From NCBI GenBank assembly GCA_963745175.1, contig CAVUWK010000007.1:186001-250000 (forward strand): 64,000 nt of DNA, given 5' to 3'. This document shows positions 25,378 to 34,593 of this stretch, one piece after another. Each line of letters opens with the position of its first letter. Positions within the stretch are counted from its first letter, which is position 1. Source of the DNA: Bog-473 sp963745175 (GTDB taxonomy: Bacteria > Actinomycetota > Acidimicrobiia > Acidimicrobiales > RAAP-2). The translations under genes and the position numbers were made by a program. Below the pieces are notes generated by a model, which was given only the letters and a program-made list of their open reading frames with translations, made no database searches and had not been told where the DNA came from.

Positions 25378-27444
25378 CTACGACCAGAGCGACTCGAGAT
25401 CTGCCCCCACTCTGCCGAAGCCATCTTCTACCCCGGCGTCCGAGGCCCATGGGGCGAGCTCATGTTCAACATCTACTTCGTCAAACTTCGACCGAACGTG
25501 ACCCGACAAGAATCGAGAAGGTTGTGCCCACCCATGGGAATCGTCTCGACCTCGGGGCCGGTGGTGATATCGCAACGGGAAGTAGACATGAAGCGATTTA
25601 CGCGCACGGGTCAAGGCTACATAGAAGACCCGTCGCTCTTCTTCGAGGCCTTCAGATGATCTCAATGCCATATCCGACGGCACCATTCCGTCAGTAGCGT
25701 TAAGGACGTGTACGGCCTTCCATTCGAGGCCCTTGGCTGAGTGGATAGTGGAAATCGTAAGCCAGTCCTCGTCGGTTGTGGGGTTGCCCGCAAGATCAGA
25801 TGTCGACCGCGGAGGTTCAAGGGCAAAGTCTGCCGCGACGTCGGAGAGCCGCGAGGTCTTTGCTGCCCCAGCGACGAGGGAATCCAAATCGACTAAACGA
25901 ACGCTCGAATCCGGATATGTCGCTTCAATGAGCGGAACGACAACAATGCGAAGACGCTCCGCATGCGCGACCAAGTCACCTTCTTTGTCGGCAAGGGCCG
26001 TCACAAGACCGTCGGCTTGAGAGCGAGAGGAGATTGGCAACAATTCGGCTGCCCTGGGCCACCGATCGAGGACTTGTTCCTGGTTCATTGGGTCGGCCTC
26101 GGGATCGCTCAACCCAAGGGCCGCCAAGGCTCGTCGAGCGATGGTCGGGCCGACTCCCTCGTGGAGTTGCAGAAGCCGGAACCACGCCAGCGAGTCAGAG
26201 GCGTTGTCGGCCAGTCTGAACGCCGCCAGCAAGTCTTTTACGTGGGCGGCCTCGACGAACCGCAAGCCCCCATACTTCACATACGGAATCCGCCGACGCC
26301 CGAGCTCAAGTTCGAGCAAATTTGAGTGGTGCGCGGCGCGGACCAGCACGGCTTGCTCTCTGAGGGCGATGCCTTCCTCTCTGTGCGCAAGTATCTGCTC
26401 GCAGACCGCCGAAACCTGAGCATCCTCATCGGCACATCTGACGAGGCGTGGGCGCATTCCGGCTTGGGGATTCGAGGCTTGAAGCACAGCGGAGAACCCC
26501 TCGGGAGCTTCAGCAGCCACGGTATTAGCCACGTCAAGAATTTGTTGGCTCGATCGATAATTGGTGCTGAGAATTACAGTCCGCGCTCCCGGAAAGCTTT
26601 GTTCGAAATCCAAAATGTGACGCGGTTCAGCAGCACGAAACGAATAGACGGCTTGTGCATCGTCTCCGACGATCGTGATTCGTTGGTCGGTTCTCCGCAG
26701 TGCCCTCAGAATATCTACTTGCAATCCGTTCACGTCCTGGTATTCATCAACCAGTATGTGATCGAACGAACCAGCAAGCCGTTGGCCCAACCGATCATCG
26801 AGGGCGGCGGCCCTCCAGAGCAAGAGAAGGTCGTCGAAGTCGAGCATGCCCCCAGCCCGTTTGCTGGCGACGTAACCGCGGCAAATCTCGATTATCTGCT
26901 CGACGACGTCGTTTGCCCACGGTGCGACCGTCGCGGTTACGGCCGAGATAGATCTCCCAGTGTTTACGGCCCGAGAGTAGAGGTCGAGGAGAAGTGCCTT
27001 GCGTGGGAACCGTTGGCCGGAGGATTGCGCATAGCAGCCCTCCTCTCGAACAAGGTCAATGACGTCGGCCGCATCGGAAGGGTCCAGTACTGAGAATCCT
27101 TCGGGAATACCGAGCGCCTGAGAGTATCTCCGCAGAGTTCGGTGTGCGACGGCGTGAAACGTCCCCCCCATCACGCGGCTGGTCGTCGGATCAGAACGGC
27201 CGTCCCTTTGTTGTGCGGCCAACATCACACCAGTCCGATCCAGCATCTGCCGCGCAGCTCTTCGCGTGAAGGTCAGCAGGAGAATGCGTTCCGCAGGCGT
27301 GCCAGTCGCGAGCAGCCAGGCCACGCGAGCAGAGAGGGCGGTCGTCTTGCCCGTTCCAGCGCCGGCAAGGACCCGGAGCGGTCCACCTTCATGGCTGACA
27401 GCTGCTCGCTGGGCCTCGTTGAGCTGCTCCATCCAGGCGAACAT
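25378..27444 (-). CDS. UvrD/PcrA-family DNA helicase
   Basis: A 688-residue superfamily-1A helicase. Motifs in order are Q (LNEAQRAAV), I (AGAGTGKTTAL), Ia (LTFTRRAARQM), II (VDEYQDVN), III (GDDAQAVYSFRAA), IV (STNYRSS), V (STIHSAKGLEW) and VI (VALTRARKSL). It unwinds DNA 3'-5' in repair or recombination. It is on the same strand as the SnoaL-like and aldehyde dehydrogenase genes but separated by about 90 bp. Together with DinB it forms a local repair pair. Slightly short for UvrD because the C-terminal part after motif VI is reduced. Confidence 0.9.
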   Translation of the reverse strand: MFAWMEQLNEAQRAAVSHEGGPLRVLAGAGTGKTTALSARVAWLLATGTPAERILLLTFTRRAARQMLDRTGVMLAAQQRDGRSDPTTSRVMGGTFHAVAHRTLRRYSQALGIPEGFSVLDPSDAADVIDLVREEGCYAQSSGQRFPRKALLLDLYSRAVNTGRSISAVTATVAPWANDVVEQIIEICRGYVASKRAGGMLDFDDLLLLWRAAALDDRLGQRLAGSFDHILVDEYQDVNGLQVDILRALRRTDQRITIVGDDAQAVYSFRAAEPRHILDFEQSFPGARTVILSTNYRSSQQILDVANTVAAEAPEGFSAVLQASNPQAGMRPRLVRCADEDAQVSAVCEQILAHREEGIALREQAVLVRAAHHSNLLELELGRRRIPYVKYGGLRFVEAAHVKDLLAAFRLADNASDSLAWFRLLQLHEGVGPTIARRALAALGLSDPEADPMNQEQVLDRWPRAAELLPISSRSQADGLVTALADKEGDLVAHAERLRIVVVPLIEATYPDSSVRLVDLDSLVAGAAKTSRLSDVAADFALEPPRSTSDLAGNPTTDEDWLTISTIHSAKGLEWKAVHVLNATDGMVPSDMALRSSEGLEEERRVFYVALTRARKSLHVYFPLRYHHRPRGRDDSHGWAQPSRFLSGHVRSKFDEVDVEHELAPWASDAGVEDGFGRVGADLESLWS

Positions 27445-27534
27445 ATGTTCGATAGTAGCGGATACCGGGTCCCTCGCCTTTGTGCAGGTCCGGCGGGTTC
27501 AATCGGTTCAGACGGTTCCGGCGCGAAACCTCGA

Positions 27535-27921
27535 TCAAGAGAAATACGCGTTGAAACCTTCGACGTCCGAAAGGTGGGTGACGATACTGGCGACTCTGTC
27601 GCCAGCGAACCCCAAGAGGTTGACAACGGTTTCATCGACGGTCCGCCCGTTCTTGGCCCCGGTGGCTCGGAGAATGACCGCCACATCATCGGGTCCGTAC
27701 GTGATCTGTTCGACCTCGAAGTGGTAATCGAACTCAGCGAACCTACGGCCCACTCCCAACACTTCGTCGGCGCCCACGAAGCTGCCGGACACAGGGCTTC
27801 TGCCGGGAAGGGTCCAGGTGATGTCTTCGACTGTACATGCCACGAGACCGGAGCGATCGAGGTTTCCTAGTGCGGTGGCGACCCGGATTTGAAGTTCATG
27901 CTTTTGATCGGTTGTAGGCAT
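27535..27921 (-). CDS. SnoaL-like/NTF2-fold protein
   Basis: A 128-residue protein with the cone-shaped NTF2/SnoaL fold pattern: an N-terminal helix, DITWTLPGRSPVSGSFVG with the strand-turn typical of the family, and DETVVNLLGFAGDRVASI at the C-terminus. Members are isomerases, hydrolases or ligand-binding proteins; nothing here fixes the reaction. The start ATG 27921 is preceded by an AGG-type ribosome-binding site. It is between the aldehyde dehydrogenase and the helicase. Confidence 0.75.
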   Translation of the reverse strand: MPTTDQKHELQIRVATALGNLDRSGLVACTVEDITWTLPGRSPVSGSFVGADEVLGVGRRFAEFDYHFEVEQITYGPDDVAVILRATGAKNGRTVDETVVNLLGFAGDRVASIVTHLSDVEGFNAYFS

Positions 27922-27994
27922 AGAGCTGCCTTTGTACGTTGATCAGAGCCAAGACTTGTTGAGCTGTCGAAGCCTCTGTCACGTAAGCGTTTTG

Positions 27995-29413
27995 CTATTC
28001 GCTGGCCGTACGCCGGTCTCCCCGTGGCCCGTCAGCAGCGTTCACGACGACGGTATGGAAGTTGACGAATTCGAACAGACCGTGGTGGGAAAGCTCCCGG
28101 CCATAACCCGATTGCTTGATGCCGCCGAACGGAAGACGTGGGTCCGACACCGTCATCCCGTTCACGGCCGTGTGCCCAGCTTCGAGGCTTCGGGCGAATG
28201 TCTCTCCGCGCTCCAGGTCCGCGGTCCATACGGCGCTGCCCAGGCCATAGGTGCTGTCGTTTGCGAGCCGGAGCGCCTCTGCACTGTCACGCGCGCGCAA
28301 CACGGGGACGGCGGGACCGAATACCTCCTCTTCGAGCACCGGCATGCCTGGCCGGACGTGATCGAGGACGGTCGGCGCGTAGAAGAAGCCCGGTCGTTCC
28401 GGTGCGTGGCCGCCAACGAGGATGCGTGCACCCTGGGCAACGGACTCGCGGACCTGGCGCTCGACTGCGTCGCGTAGATCCTCTCTGGCGAGCGGCCCCA
28501 CCGTCACCGCGGGCTCGGTCGGTTGGCCAAGTCGGAGGTCGCGGACCTGATCGAGCAGCTTCCCGACAAAAGCGTCGGCAACCGACTCCTCGACCACAAT
28601 CCGCTTCGCGGCAATACAAGACTGTCCGGTGTTCTGGAATCGACTGCGCACTGCCCAGGCTGCTGTGGCATCGAGATCGGCGTCGGAGAGCACCACGAAG
28701 GGATCGCTGCCACCGAGCTCCATGACCGTCTTCTTGAGCGCACCGCCAGCAACAGCTGCGACGGACTTTCCTGCACGTGTTGACCCCGTGAGGGTTACGG
28801 CTGCGACACGATCGTCCTCGATCACCGTTGCAGAGACCTCTGCGGTGCGCTCGGTGCTTACCACCAGCACCGACAGAACAGCGCTTGGCAAGCCCGCCGA
28901 AGCCGCGACGTCGGCGAGGGCCAGCCCGCAGCCCGTTGTCGAGGGGGCGTGCTTGAGCAGGACGATGTTGCCCGCGGCCAACGCCGGGGCGAGCGCGCGC
29001 ACGACCTGCCAGTAGGGAAAGTTCCAGGGCATGATGGCGAAGACGACACCGAGGGGCTGCGGACTGACCAGGCTGCGAACCGCCTCGGTGTCGACGACCT
29101 CGGCTTCAAGGAGTTTTGGCGCGTGTTCGGCGTACCACTCGCAGGTCCAGGCGCACTTCTCGACCTCGGTTCGGCTCTCCAACAGCGGCTTGCCCATTTC
29201 CAGGGTCGCGAGCATGGCCAGTTCTTCTTTGCGGTTCCGGAGCTCCTCGGCCAGCCGCGCCAAGCCCTCGGCACGCTGATCTGGCGTCAGCGTGCTCCAT
29301 TCCTGGTACGCCGACCGGGCCCCATCGAGCAAGGTGTCCAATTGCTCCGTGGTCGTCTCTTCGTACACGTTGAGGGGTTGCCCGGTCGATGGATCAATCG
29401 TCGTGACCGTCAC
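27995..29413 (-). CDS. NAD(P)-dependent aldehyde dehydrogenase (succinate-semialdehyde type)
   Basis: A 472-residue aldehyde dehydrogenase. FAIMPWNFPYWQ and LTGSTRAGKSVA bind the cofactor, MELGGSDPF carries the general-base Glu and NTGQSCIAAKR the catalytic Cys. IDPSTGQPLNVYEE at the N-terminus and the short length fit the GabD1-like succinate-semialdehyde group. GTG 29413 is used because GGAGG lies 4 nt upstream and the N-terminus then matches; the frame is open to 29629. The substrate is an inference. Confidence 0.88.
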   Translation of the reverse strand: MTVTTIDPSTGQPLNVYEETTTEQLDTLLDGARSAYQEWSTLTPDQRAEGLARLAEELRNRKEELAMLATLEMGKPLLESRTEVEKCAWTCEWYAEHAPKLLEAEVVDTEAVRSLVSPQPLGVVFAIMPWNFPYWQVVRALAPALAAGNIVLLKHAPSTTGCGLALADVAASAGLPSAVLSVLVVSTERTAEVSATVIEDDRVAAVTLTGSTRAGKSVAAVAGGALKKTVMELGGSDPFVVLSDADLDATAAWAVRSRFQNTGQSCIAAKRIVVEESVADAFVGKLLDQVRDLRLGQPTEPAVTVGPLAREDLRDAVERQVRESVAQGARILVGGHAPERPGFFYAPTVLDHVRPGMPVLEEEVFGPAVPVLRARDSAEALRLANDSTYGLGSAVWTADLERGETFARSLEAGHTAVNGMTVSDPRLPFGGIKQSGYGRELSHHGLFEFVNFHTVVVNAADGPRGDRRTASE

Positions 29414-29655
29414 GTGACCTCCCAGCTGGAGTTCGAATGCAATACCAGGGTGCCGGCCGAACCGCTCCACCTGGGATAACAGAACGCTACCCATATCGAC
29501 CAGGGACCCGACCTCTGACAGCCAAGTCCGAATCCGCGGGACTCTTGTGGGATCGCAGAGGCGATGGATTCGCCGCATTTGGGGACTGAGGAGTTCACAG
29601 GGCCGGACGGCGGCTCCCTGGCAACGCAAACACCTGTTCGCTTAAATTGGCACCC

Positions 29656-30945
29656 GTGGAGTCCCAACCGGCCAGGCGAGCGACGATCCTGCACGCCGAT
29701 CTCGATGCCTTCTATGCGTCTGTTGAGCAACTGCTGGACCCTTCACTGCGGAACCGGCCTATCGCCGTAGGCGGCAGCGTGGTGCTGGCGGCATCCTATG
29801 AAGCCAGAAGCTACGGCGTCCGCGGCGGCATGCCCGGGTGGCGGGCCCGGCAGCTCTGCGGCGATCTTCTTTTCGTCGGCGGCCACTTCGGCCGCTACCA
29901 ACAGTTCGGCGACGACGTCGTGTCTGTCTTCCATGACTTCACTCCTCGAGTCGAGCGGGTGTCGATAGATGAGGCCTTCCTCGATGTTGCCGGCGCCGTC
30001 CATCTCTTCGGAGCACCGACAGAGATTGCGACTGCGATCCGAAGACGCGTACGCGACGAGATCGGTCTCCCTCTATCGGTTGGCGTGGCCCGAACGAAGC
30101 ACCTCGCAAAAGTGGCGTCACAGGTGGCCAAGCCTGACGGTCTCGTTACCGTCGCTCCGGACGATGAACGCGATTTTCTCGACCCCCTTCCTATCGGGCT
30201 GATATGGGGCGTCGGACCAACGACAGAAAAGCGCCTCCACGAGGCCGGGATCTCGACCATCGGGCAACTGGCCAAGGCCGGCGGCCCGATCCTGAGCAGC
30301 CTGCTCGGCCAGGCAACCGGCGCAAAACTGGCCGCTCTCTCGGTCAACGTCGATGAGCGGACAGTGCGGACATCCGCCAGGTCGAAGTCCATGGGTGCCC
30401 AGGCAGCCCTCGGACGTCGAGATGCAACTCCAGAGCTCGTCCGAGAAACGCTCGGCTATCTGGCTGACAGAGTTGCCGCCCGCTTACGAAGGGCAGCACT
30501 GGCCGGTCAGACAGTCACCGTCAGGGTCCGCTTCCCCCAGATGCGCTCTGTGACCCGGTCTGTCACGTTGACCGTTGCCATCTCGACCACGCTGACGCTG
30601 ACAGAGGTAGCCGAGAGGCTCGCCCACTCAGCGATCGTCGACAACGAACGCGAGCGCGAAATCACACTCATCGCCATTTCGGTCTCCAACTTGCGCCCGG
30701 ATCATTCCTTACAGCTCGAGCTACCTCTCGATTCCCCCACTTGGTCGCGACGAAGTGCGAGCCGTCGACCTGGATCCGTGGTGGAGGCCTCCCGATGGGG
30801 TGTGGACCGATCCGTCGACGCGATCCGGGAGAAGTTCGGCCAGACCGCCGTTGGCTACGCCACCGTCACGCTTTCCGGCGCTGAACGAGTACCCGAAGAG
30901 TTCCGCGAACTGGCCGAGCGGGGTCCGGGCAACAGCCAGGAGTGA
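29656..30945 (+). CDS. dinB: DNA polymerase IV (Y-family)
   Basis: A 429-residue error-prone translesion polymerase. The catalytic carboxylates lie in LHADLDAFYASVEQ and RVSIDEAFLDV. KHLAKVASQVAKPDG and IWGVGPTTEKRLHEAGI mark the palm-thumb helices, and a little-finger domain follows. LQLELPL near residue 355 resembles a sliding-clamp-binding motif. I chose GTG 29656; a TTG at 29647 is also possible and no ribosome-binding site is visible. Alone on the plus strand here. Confidence 0.9.
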   Translation: MESQPARRATILHADLDAFYASVEQLLDPSLRNRPIAVGGSVVLAASYEARSYGVRGGMPGWRARQLCGDLLFVGGHFGRYQQFGDDVVSVFHDFTPRVERVSIDEAFLDVAGAVHLFGAPTEIATAIRRRVRDEIGLPLSVGVARTKHLAKVASQVAKPDGLVTVAPDDERDFLDPLPIGLIWGVGPTTEKRLHEAGISTIGQLAKAGGPILSSLLGQATGAKLAALSVNVDERTVRTSARSKSMGAQAALGRRDATPELVRETLGYLADRVAARLRRAALAGQTVTVRVRFPQMRSVTRSVTLTVAISTTLTLTEVAERLAHSAIVDNEREREITLIAISVSNLRPDHSLQLELPLDSPTWSRRSASRRPGSVVEASRWGVDRSVDAIREKFGQTAVGYATVTLSGAERVPEEFRELAERGPGNSQE

Positions 30946-31255
30946 ACCCCATGGTTCGGTCCGGTGATGCTTGCCCGGCCCGTCCCGGCAGGTCCAGTGC
31001 AGATCCCGAACAGCGCGCCGGTCGCTCGAATGGGGAAGTCAAAAGAGGTGTTCGGATAAGGCTCATCTCTTAGCGAGTAGTGCCACCATTCACAATCGTA
31101 TGAACTTGAACCCGCAGTCCTCCATGATGAACAAAGGCCTTCACGGTTGCTCGTAGCTGCAACGCCCGCCGAAGTCAGTGGCCTCATCAGCTGTCTCAAT
31201 GGTCATGTTTTGCTACCGGGAAATCGGGTGTCTGGACGTGGCGCGAGGCCGGCGC
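30946..31255. other. 310-bp stretch containing only gene remnants
   Basis: Between the dinB stop and the MMPL stop. The only recognisable content is the peptidase remnant listed separately. No terminator hairpin is clear between these convergent genes. Confidence 0.5.
31030..31160 (-). pseudogene. Fragment of a D-Ala-D-Ala dipeptidase (M15/VanX-like)
   Basis: On the minus strand the sequence reads PLFIMEDCGFKFIRL in one frame and continues CEWWHYSLRDEPYPNTSFDF in another. EWWHYSL with the catalytic Glu and zinc His, followed by DEPYPNTYFDFP, is the C-terminal signature of M15 D-alanyl-D-alanine dipeptidases. About 40 residues survive with a frameshift before EWWH; the rest of the gene is gone. 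Confidence 0.7.
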
Positions 31256-33577
31256 CTACACCGCGGTAGGAACCAAGGTTCGCTGAACGTCATTGCTTAC
31301 AGGAGCAACCTCTGGCGACTCGACTTCGATCCGCGGCAGCCAGTTGAGCCAGCGAGGCAGGTACCAGCTGCGCTCGCCCAGCAAGCTCAGCGTGCAGGGC
31401 AAGACGATGGAGCGGATGAGGGTGGCGTCGAGGAGAAGGGCCACGGCCACCCCGAATCCCATCTGCTGGAACATGTCGAGCTGGCCGCGGGCGAACCCGG
31501 AGAACACCACCACGATGATGAGTGCGGCCCCCGTGATGATCTTGGCCGTCGAGGCCACACCACCGACGACGGCCTCGGTGGTAGAGCCCGTCTCGTCGTG
31601 GCGTTCCTTTATCCGGCTCATCAGGAACACCTGGTAGTCCATGGAGAGGGCAAAGAGCACCGAAAACAAGAACAGCGGCACCCAGGCGTCGATGGCGGTC
31701 ACCTTCTGGAAGCCGAAGAAGCCTGCGCCAACGCCGTGGATGAAGACCAGGGTCAAGAGACCGTACGCCGCCCCCACCGAAAGGAGATTGAGCAGGATCG
31801 AGACGAGGGCGATCACGAGCGACCGGAAGGCCACCAACAGCAGGATGAAGCTGAAGCCCAGCACGAACAGCAACACGTAGGGAGTGGGCGCCGAGACTGC
31901 GCTGAAGTAGTCGGCGGTCTCGGCCGTCTTGCCCCCGACGTAGACGCGGGCGTGGGAGCCGGCGAAGATCGACGGAATGAGATCACTACGCAGTTGACGC
32001 ACCGCGGCCACATCCGGGCTGGAGACGACGTCACCTCGGATCGGAACGGTGAGGGCCAGAAGCTTGCCGTTGGCAGACGCCTGAACGGTGCCCGACCCAA
32101 ACTGGGGGTCTTCTGCCAGGGTCGCTTCGAGCTTCGACACGTCCCCGCGGGTGCGGGCATCTCCGCCATCGGCGACGATTTCGACCGGATAGGGAGCCTC
32201 GTTGGGGAAGTAGTGCTGCTCGGAGAGGTAACCCTGCTTGGACGGGAGATTGTTGGGAAGGGTGGCCACGCCGCTCTGCCCGACGTGGAGCCCGAGGAGC
32301 GGCACGGCCAACGCGAGCAGCACGCCGACGGTCAGGGTCAGCATCACGACACGGCGGCGCAAAACTCCTTCGATGAAGGTTCGCCAGATCCGGGACTCGC
32401 CCGAGCCCGCGCTCCCGAGGCGCTTTCCGACGACGGGCAGGGGCAGGGAGTTCACACGATCCCCGAGTAGGTGCAGCATCGCCGGAAGGAGAGTCAGGGC
32501 TGCAGCGACCGAGACCACCCCGACGATCACTGCCCCGGCCGCCATGCTGCGCAAGATGTTCGTGGGCACCAAGAACATGCCCAAGAGGGCGATCACGAAC
32601 GTGGCGCCGCTGAACAGGACGGCGCGGCTGGCGGTGCCCGCCGTTCGCTCAATGGCTGCCTCCTTGTCGAGCCCGCCGGCCCTCTCTTCCCGGTAGCGAG
32701 AGACGATGAACAAGGAGTAGTCGATCCCGAGCGCCAGGCCCATGCCGGTCATCATGTTGATGATGAAGGTCGAGAGCTGGAACTCCTGAGCGACGAGGGT
32801 CGCAATCCCGAGGCCGACGATGATCGCAACCAGTGCCATGAGCATCGGCATCAGCCCGGCCACCACTGCTCCGAACACGAGCAAGAGGACAACGATCGAG
32901 ATCGGCAGGCCGAAGTCCAGCTCCCCGTTTCGGAGATCGCTTGTCGCCAGGGTGGTGAAGTCATTGCCCACGGTGTGGACGCCAGTCATGGCAACCGAGA
33001 ACCCGCCACTGCCATTTGCCGACTGCACGGCGCGCACAACGGGCTTGACATCGGCGTCGGTCGCTGCCTTCAGCGTGATCAGCGCGGCGTGCCGATTATC
33101 CGAGACCAGCGGGCTGCCCGAGGCGAAATTGGCCTCCACATCGGTGATTCCCGAGTGGGCTCCTACCTCTGCCTCGAGGCTGCCCACGAAAACCTTGAAG
33201 TCCTGATCGCTCGCCGTCGAGCTCTTAGAGCTGACAACGATGACATCAGTCGGCTTCTGGCTGGCGGACCTGACGACCCCGCCGTAGAGGGCTTCGGCCT
33301 GGCTGGACTGCGTTGCTCCCACCACATGGGCATCCGTTGTCAAACCCTTGAGCGACGTTCCGACGAGCACCAGAGCCACCAGGACCAAAAGACCCCAGAT
33401 GCCGAGCGTGCGGCGGGGGCGTCGGGAGCTGGCCGCAGCCATCTTTTGCGTGAGTCCGATGGTCGCCGACCTCCGGGGAGGCTTGGGCAAGCCGTTCTCT
33501 TGGTTCATGACGGCCAGCCGGCTCAATTGAGGGTTGGATTGGTCGTGAGATGTGCTCTCTACGTTGTGCGTTGTCAT
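31256..33577 (-). CDS. MMPL/RND-family membrane transporter
   Basis: A 773-residue transporter with 12 predicted TM segments in two halves and two large extracytoplasmic loops. The Asp-Tyr pairs thought to relay protons are in GIDYSLFIVSRYREE (TM4) and ALSMDYQVFLMSRIKE (TM10). MMPL proteins export lipids or lipid-like compounds. ATG 33577 has GGAG 8 nt upstream; the frame runs to 33727 without similarity. It is the last gene of a run DUF302 - hydrolase - methyltransferase - transporter on one strand, which suggests export of a modified lipid or polyketide-like product. Confidence 0.9.
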   Translation of the reverse strand: MTTHNVESTSHDQSNPQLSRLAVMNQENGLPKPPRRSATIGLTQKMAAASSRRPRRTLGIWGLLVLVALVLVGTSLKGLTTDAHVVGATQSSQAEALYGGVVRSASQKPTDVIVVSSKSSTASDQDFKVFVGSLEAEVGAHSGITDVEANFASGSPLVSDNRHAALITLKAATDADVKPVVRAVQSANGSGGFSVAMTGVHTVGNDFTTLATSDLRNGELDFGLPISIVVLLLVFGAVVAGLMPMLMALVAIIVGLGIATLVAQEFQLSTFIINMMTGMGLALGIDYSLFIVSRYREERAGGLDKEAAIERTAGTASRAVLFSGATFVIALLGMFLVPTNILRSMAAGAVIVGVVSVAAALTLLPAMLHLLGDRVNSLPLPVVGKRLGSAGSGESRIWRTFIEGVLRRRVVMLTLTVGVLLALAVPLLGLHVGQSGVATLPNNLPSKQGYLSEQHYFPNEAPYPVEIVADGGDARTRGDVSKLEATLAEDPQFGSGTVQASANGKLLALTVPIRGDVVSSPDVAAVRQLRSDLIPSIFAGSHARVYVGGKTAETADYFSAVSAPTPYVLLFVLGFSFILLLVAFRSLVIALVSILLNLLSVGAAYGLLTLVFIHGVGAGFFGFQKVTAIDAWVPLFLFSVLFALSMDYQVFLMSRIKERHDETGSTTEAVVGGVASTAKIITGAALIIVVVFSGFARGQLDMFQQMGFGVAVALLLDATLIRSIVLPCTLSLLGERSWYLPRWLNWLPRIEVESPEVAPVSNDVQRTLVPTAV

Positions 33578-33665
33578 CGGATTGACTCCGTTTCTCTGAT
33601 CGTTTCGGGTGTCCCGGTTTGGAAAAATTCGCCTTCGATAGGCATCGCGAGGCGAATAACGGACT

Positions 33666-34478
33666 TCAGCTTCGAGCCTCGAAGACGGCTTGCACACCGC
33701 GGAGCCGACCGACTGACAGCCCGTCAACGAGGTTGTTCGCTTTAGCCAAAAAGTTGTCCACGAAGTTGTGCAAGCCGAGCGGGCCCGGAGGAGTTGACAG
33801 GAAGATCTCCATGACCGCTACTGCGTCTTCAGTCATGTCAGTCCAGTGGGTGACCGAGAGGCCGGCGGCTTCGATCGTGTCTCGCAGGAGATCGGCCGAG
33901 ACGAGATGGCTCAGCTCGGGCCGATCGGCCCACGGAAGCGGAAACGTGATCTCGCCAGGCGTCCCAGCGATGATGTCCCAGATGGCGAGGCGCCCTCGCG
34001 GTCGAAGCACACGGCGGGCCTCGTCATAGAGGCCGGCCTTGTCGCCCACGTTCATCTGCACGTGTTGACTAATCACCACGTCGAAGGTGGCCGCATTGAA
34101 CGGCAGATCCGTCACGTCTCCTTGATGGACAGAGATCCGATCATCGAGTGCGACGAGTTGATTCAACCAGCGAGAGGTTTGGCAGTACTCCTCGGTGAGA
34201 TCAATGGTGGTGACTCGACAGCCGTACCTGTTGGCGAGGAATCGTGCTGTGCCACCGATGCCGCTGCCGGCATCGAGCACTTCGTCATGGTCATTGATTT
34301 CGACCAGCTCGGCCAGTTGGCCGGTGGCGATTCGGCCCAGCGTGTGGAAGTCCTCGACCGCACTCAGATCCTCTGCGTGAATCTCACCGAGGGCTTTGCC
34401 GGATGCGACGAGAGCCTGCTCGATGTTCTGTCGGGACATCCCGGTCGAGTACTGGCTGTCCATCTGCGCTGCCTTCAT
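33666..34478 (-). CDS. Class I SAM-dependent methyltransferase
   Basis: A 270-residue methyltransferase. Motif I is VLDAGSGIGGTARFLANRYG, followed by the acidic TTIDLTEEYC, GDVTDLPF and FDVVISQHVQMN. The spacing and sequence recall sarcosine/glycine- and sterol-type methyltransferases. The N-terminus STGMSRQNIEQAL is typical of the subgroup. Start is uncertain: ATG 34478 or ATG 34463, both without a strong ribosome-binding site. It lies 88 bp before the MMPL gene and may modify the product that is exported. Confidence 0.85.
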   Translation of the reverse strand: MKAAQMDSQYSTGMSRQNIEQALVASGKALGEIHAEDLSAVEDFHTLGRIATGQLAELVEINDHDEVLDAGSGIGGTARFLANRYGCRVTTIDLTEEYCQTSRWLNQLVALDDRISVHQGDVTDLPFNAATFDVVISQHVQMNVGDKAGLYDEARRVLRPRGRLAIWDIIAGTPGEITFPLPWADRPELSHLVSADLLRDTIEAAGLSVTHWTDMTEDAVAVMEIFLSTPPGPLGLHNFVDNFLAKANNLVDGLSVGRLRGVQAVFEARS

Positions 34479-34593
34479 TTGTCTTATTCCGTTCTTCCGT
34501 GTGTCGTCGCTCGGATGTGACGCGCTGTGCGCTGCTTTTCGCTGGACGCCGTCCGATCTCCGACCTCTCTGAAAAAGGACCCTCGTGTGTCGC

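Noticed and set aside
31178..33745. Plus-strand frames of 430 and 424 codons over the MMPL gene
   Set aside because: His/Asp/Gln-rich antisense shadows; the minus-strand MMPL gene has clear TM segments and motifs.
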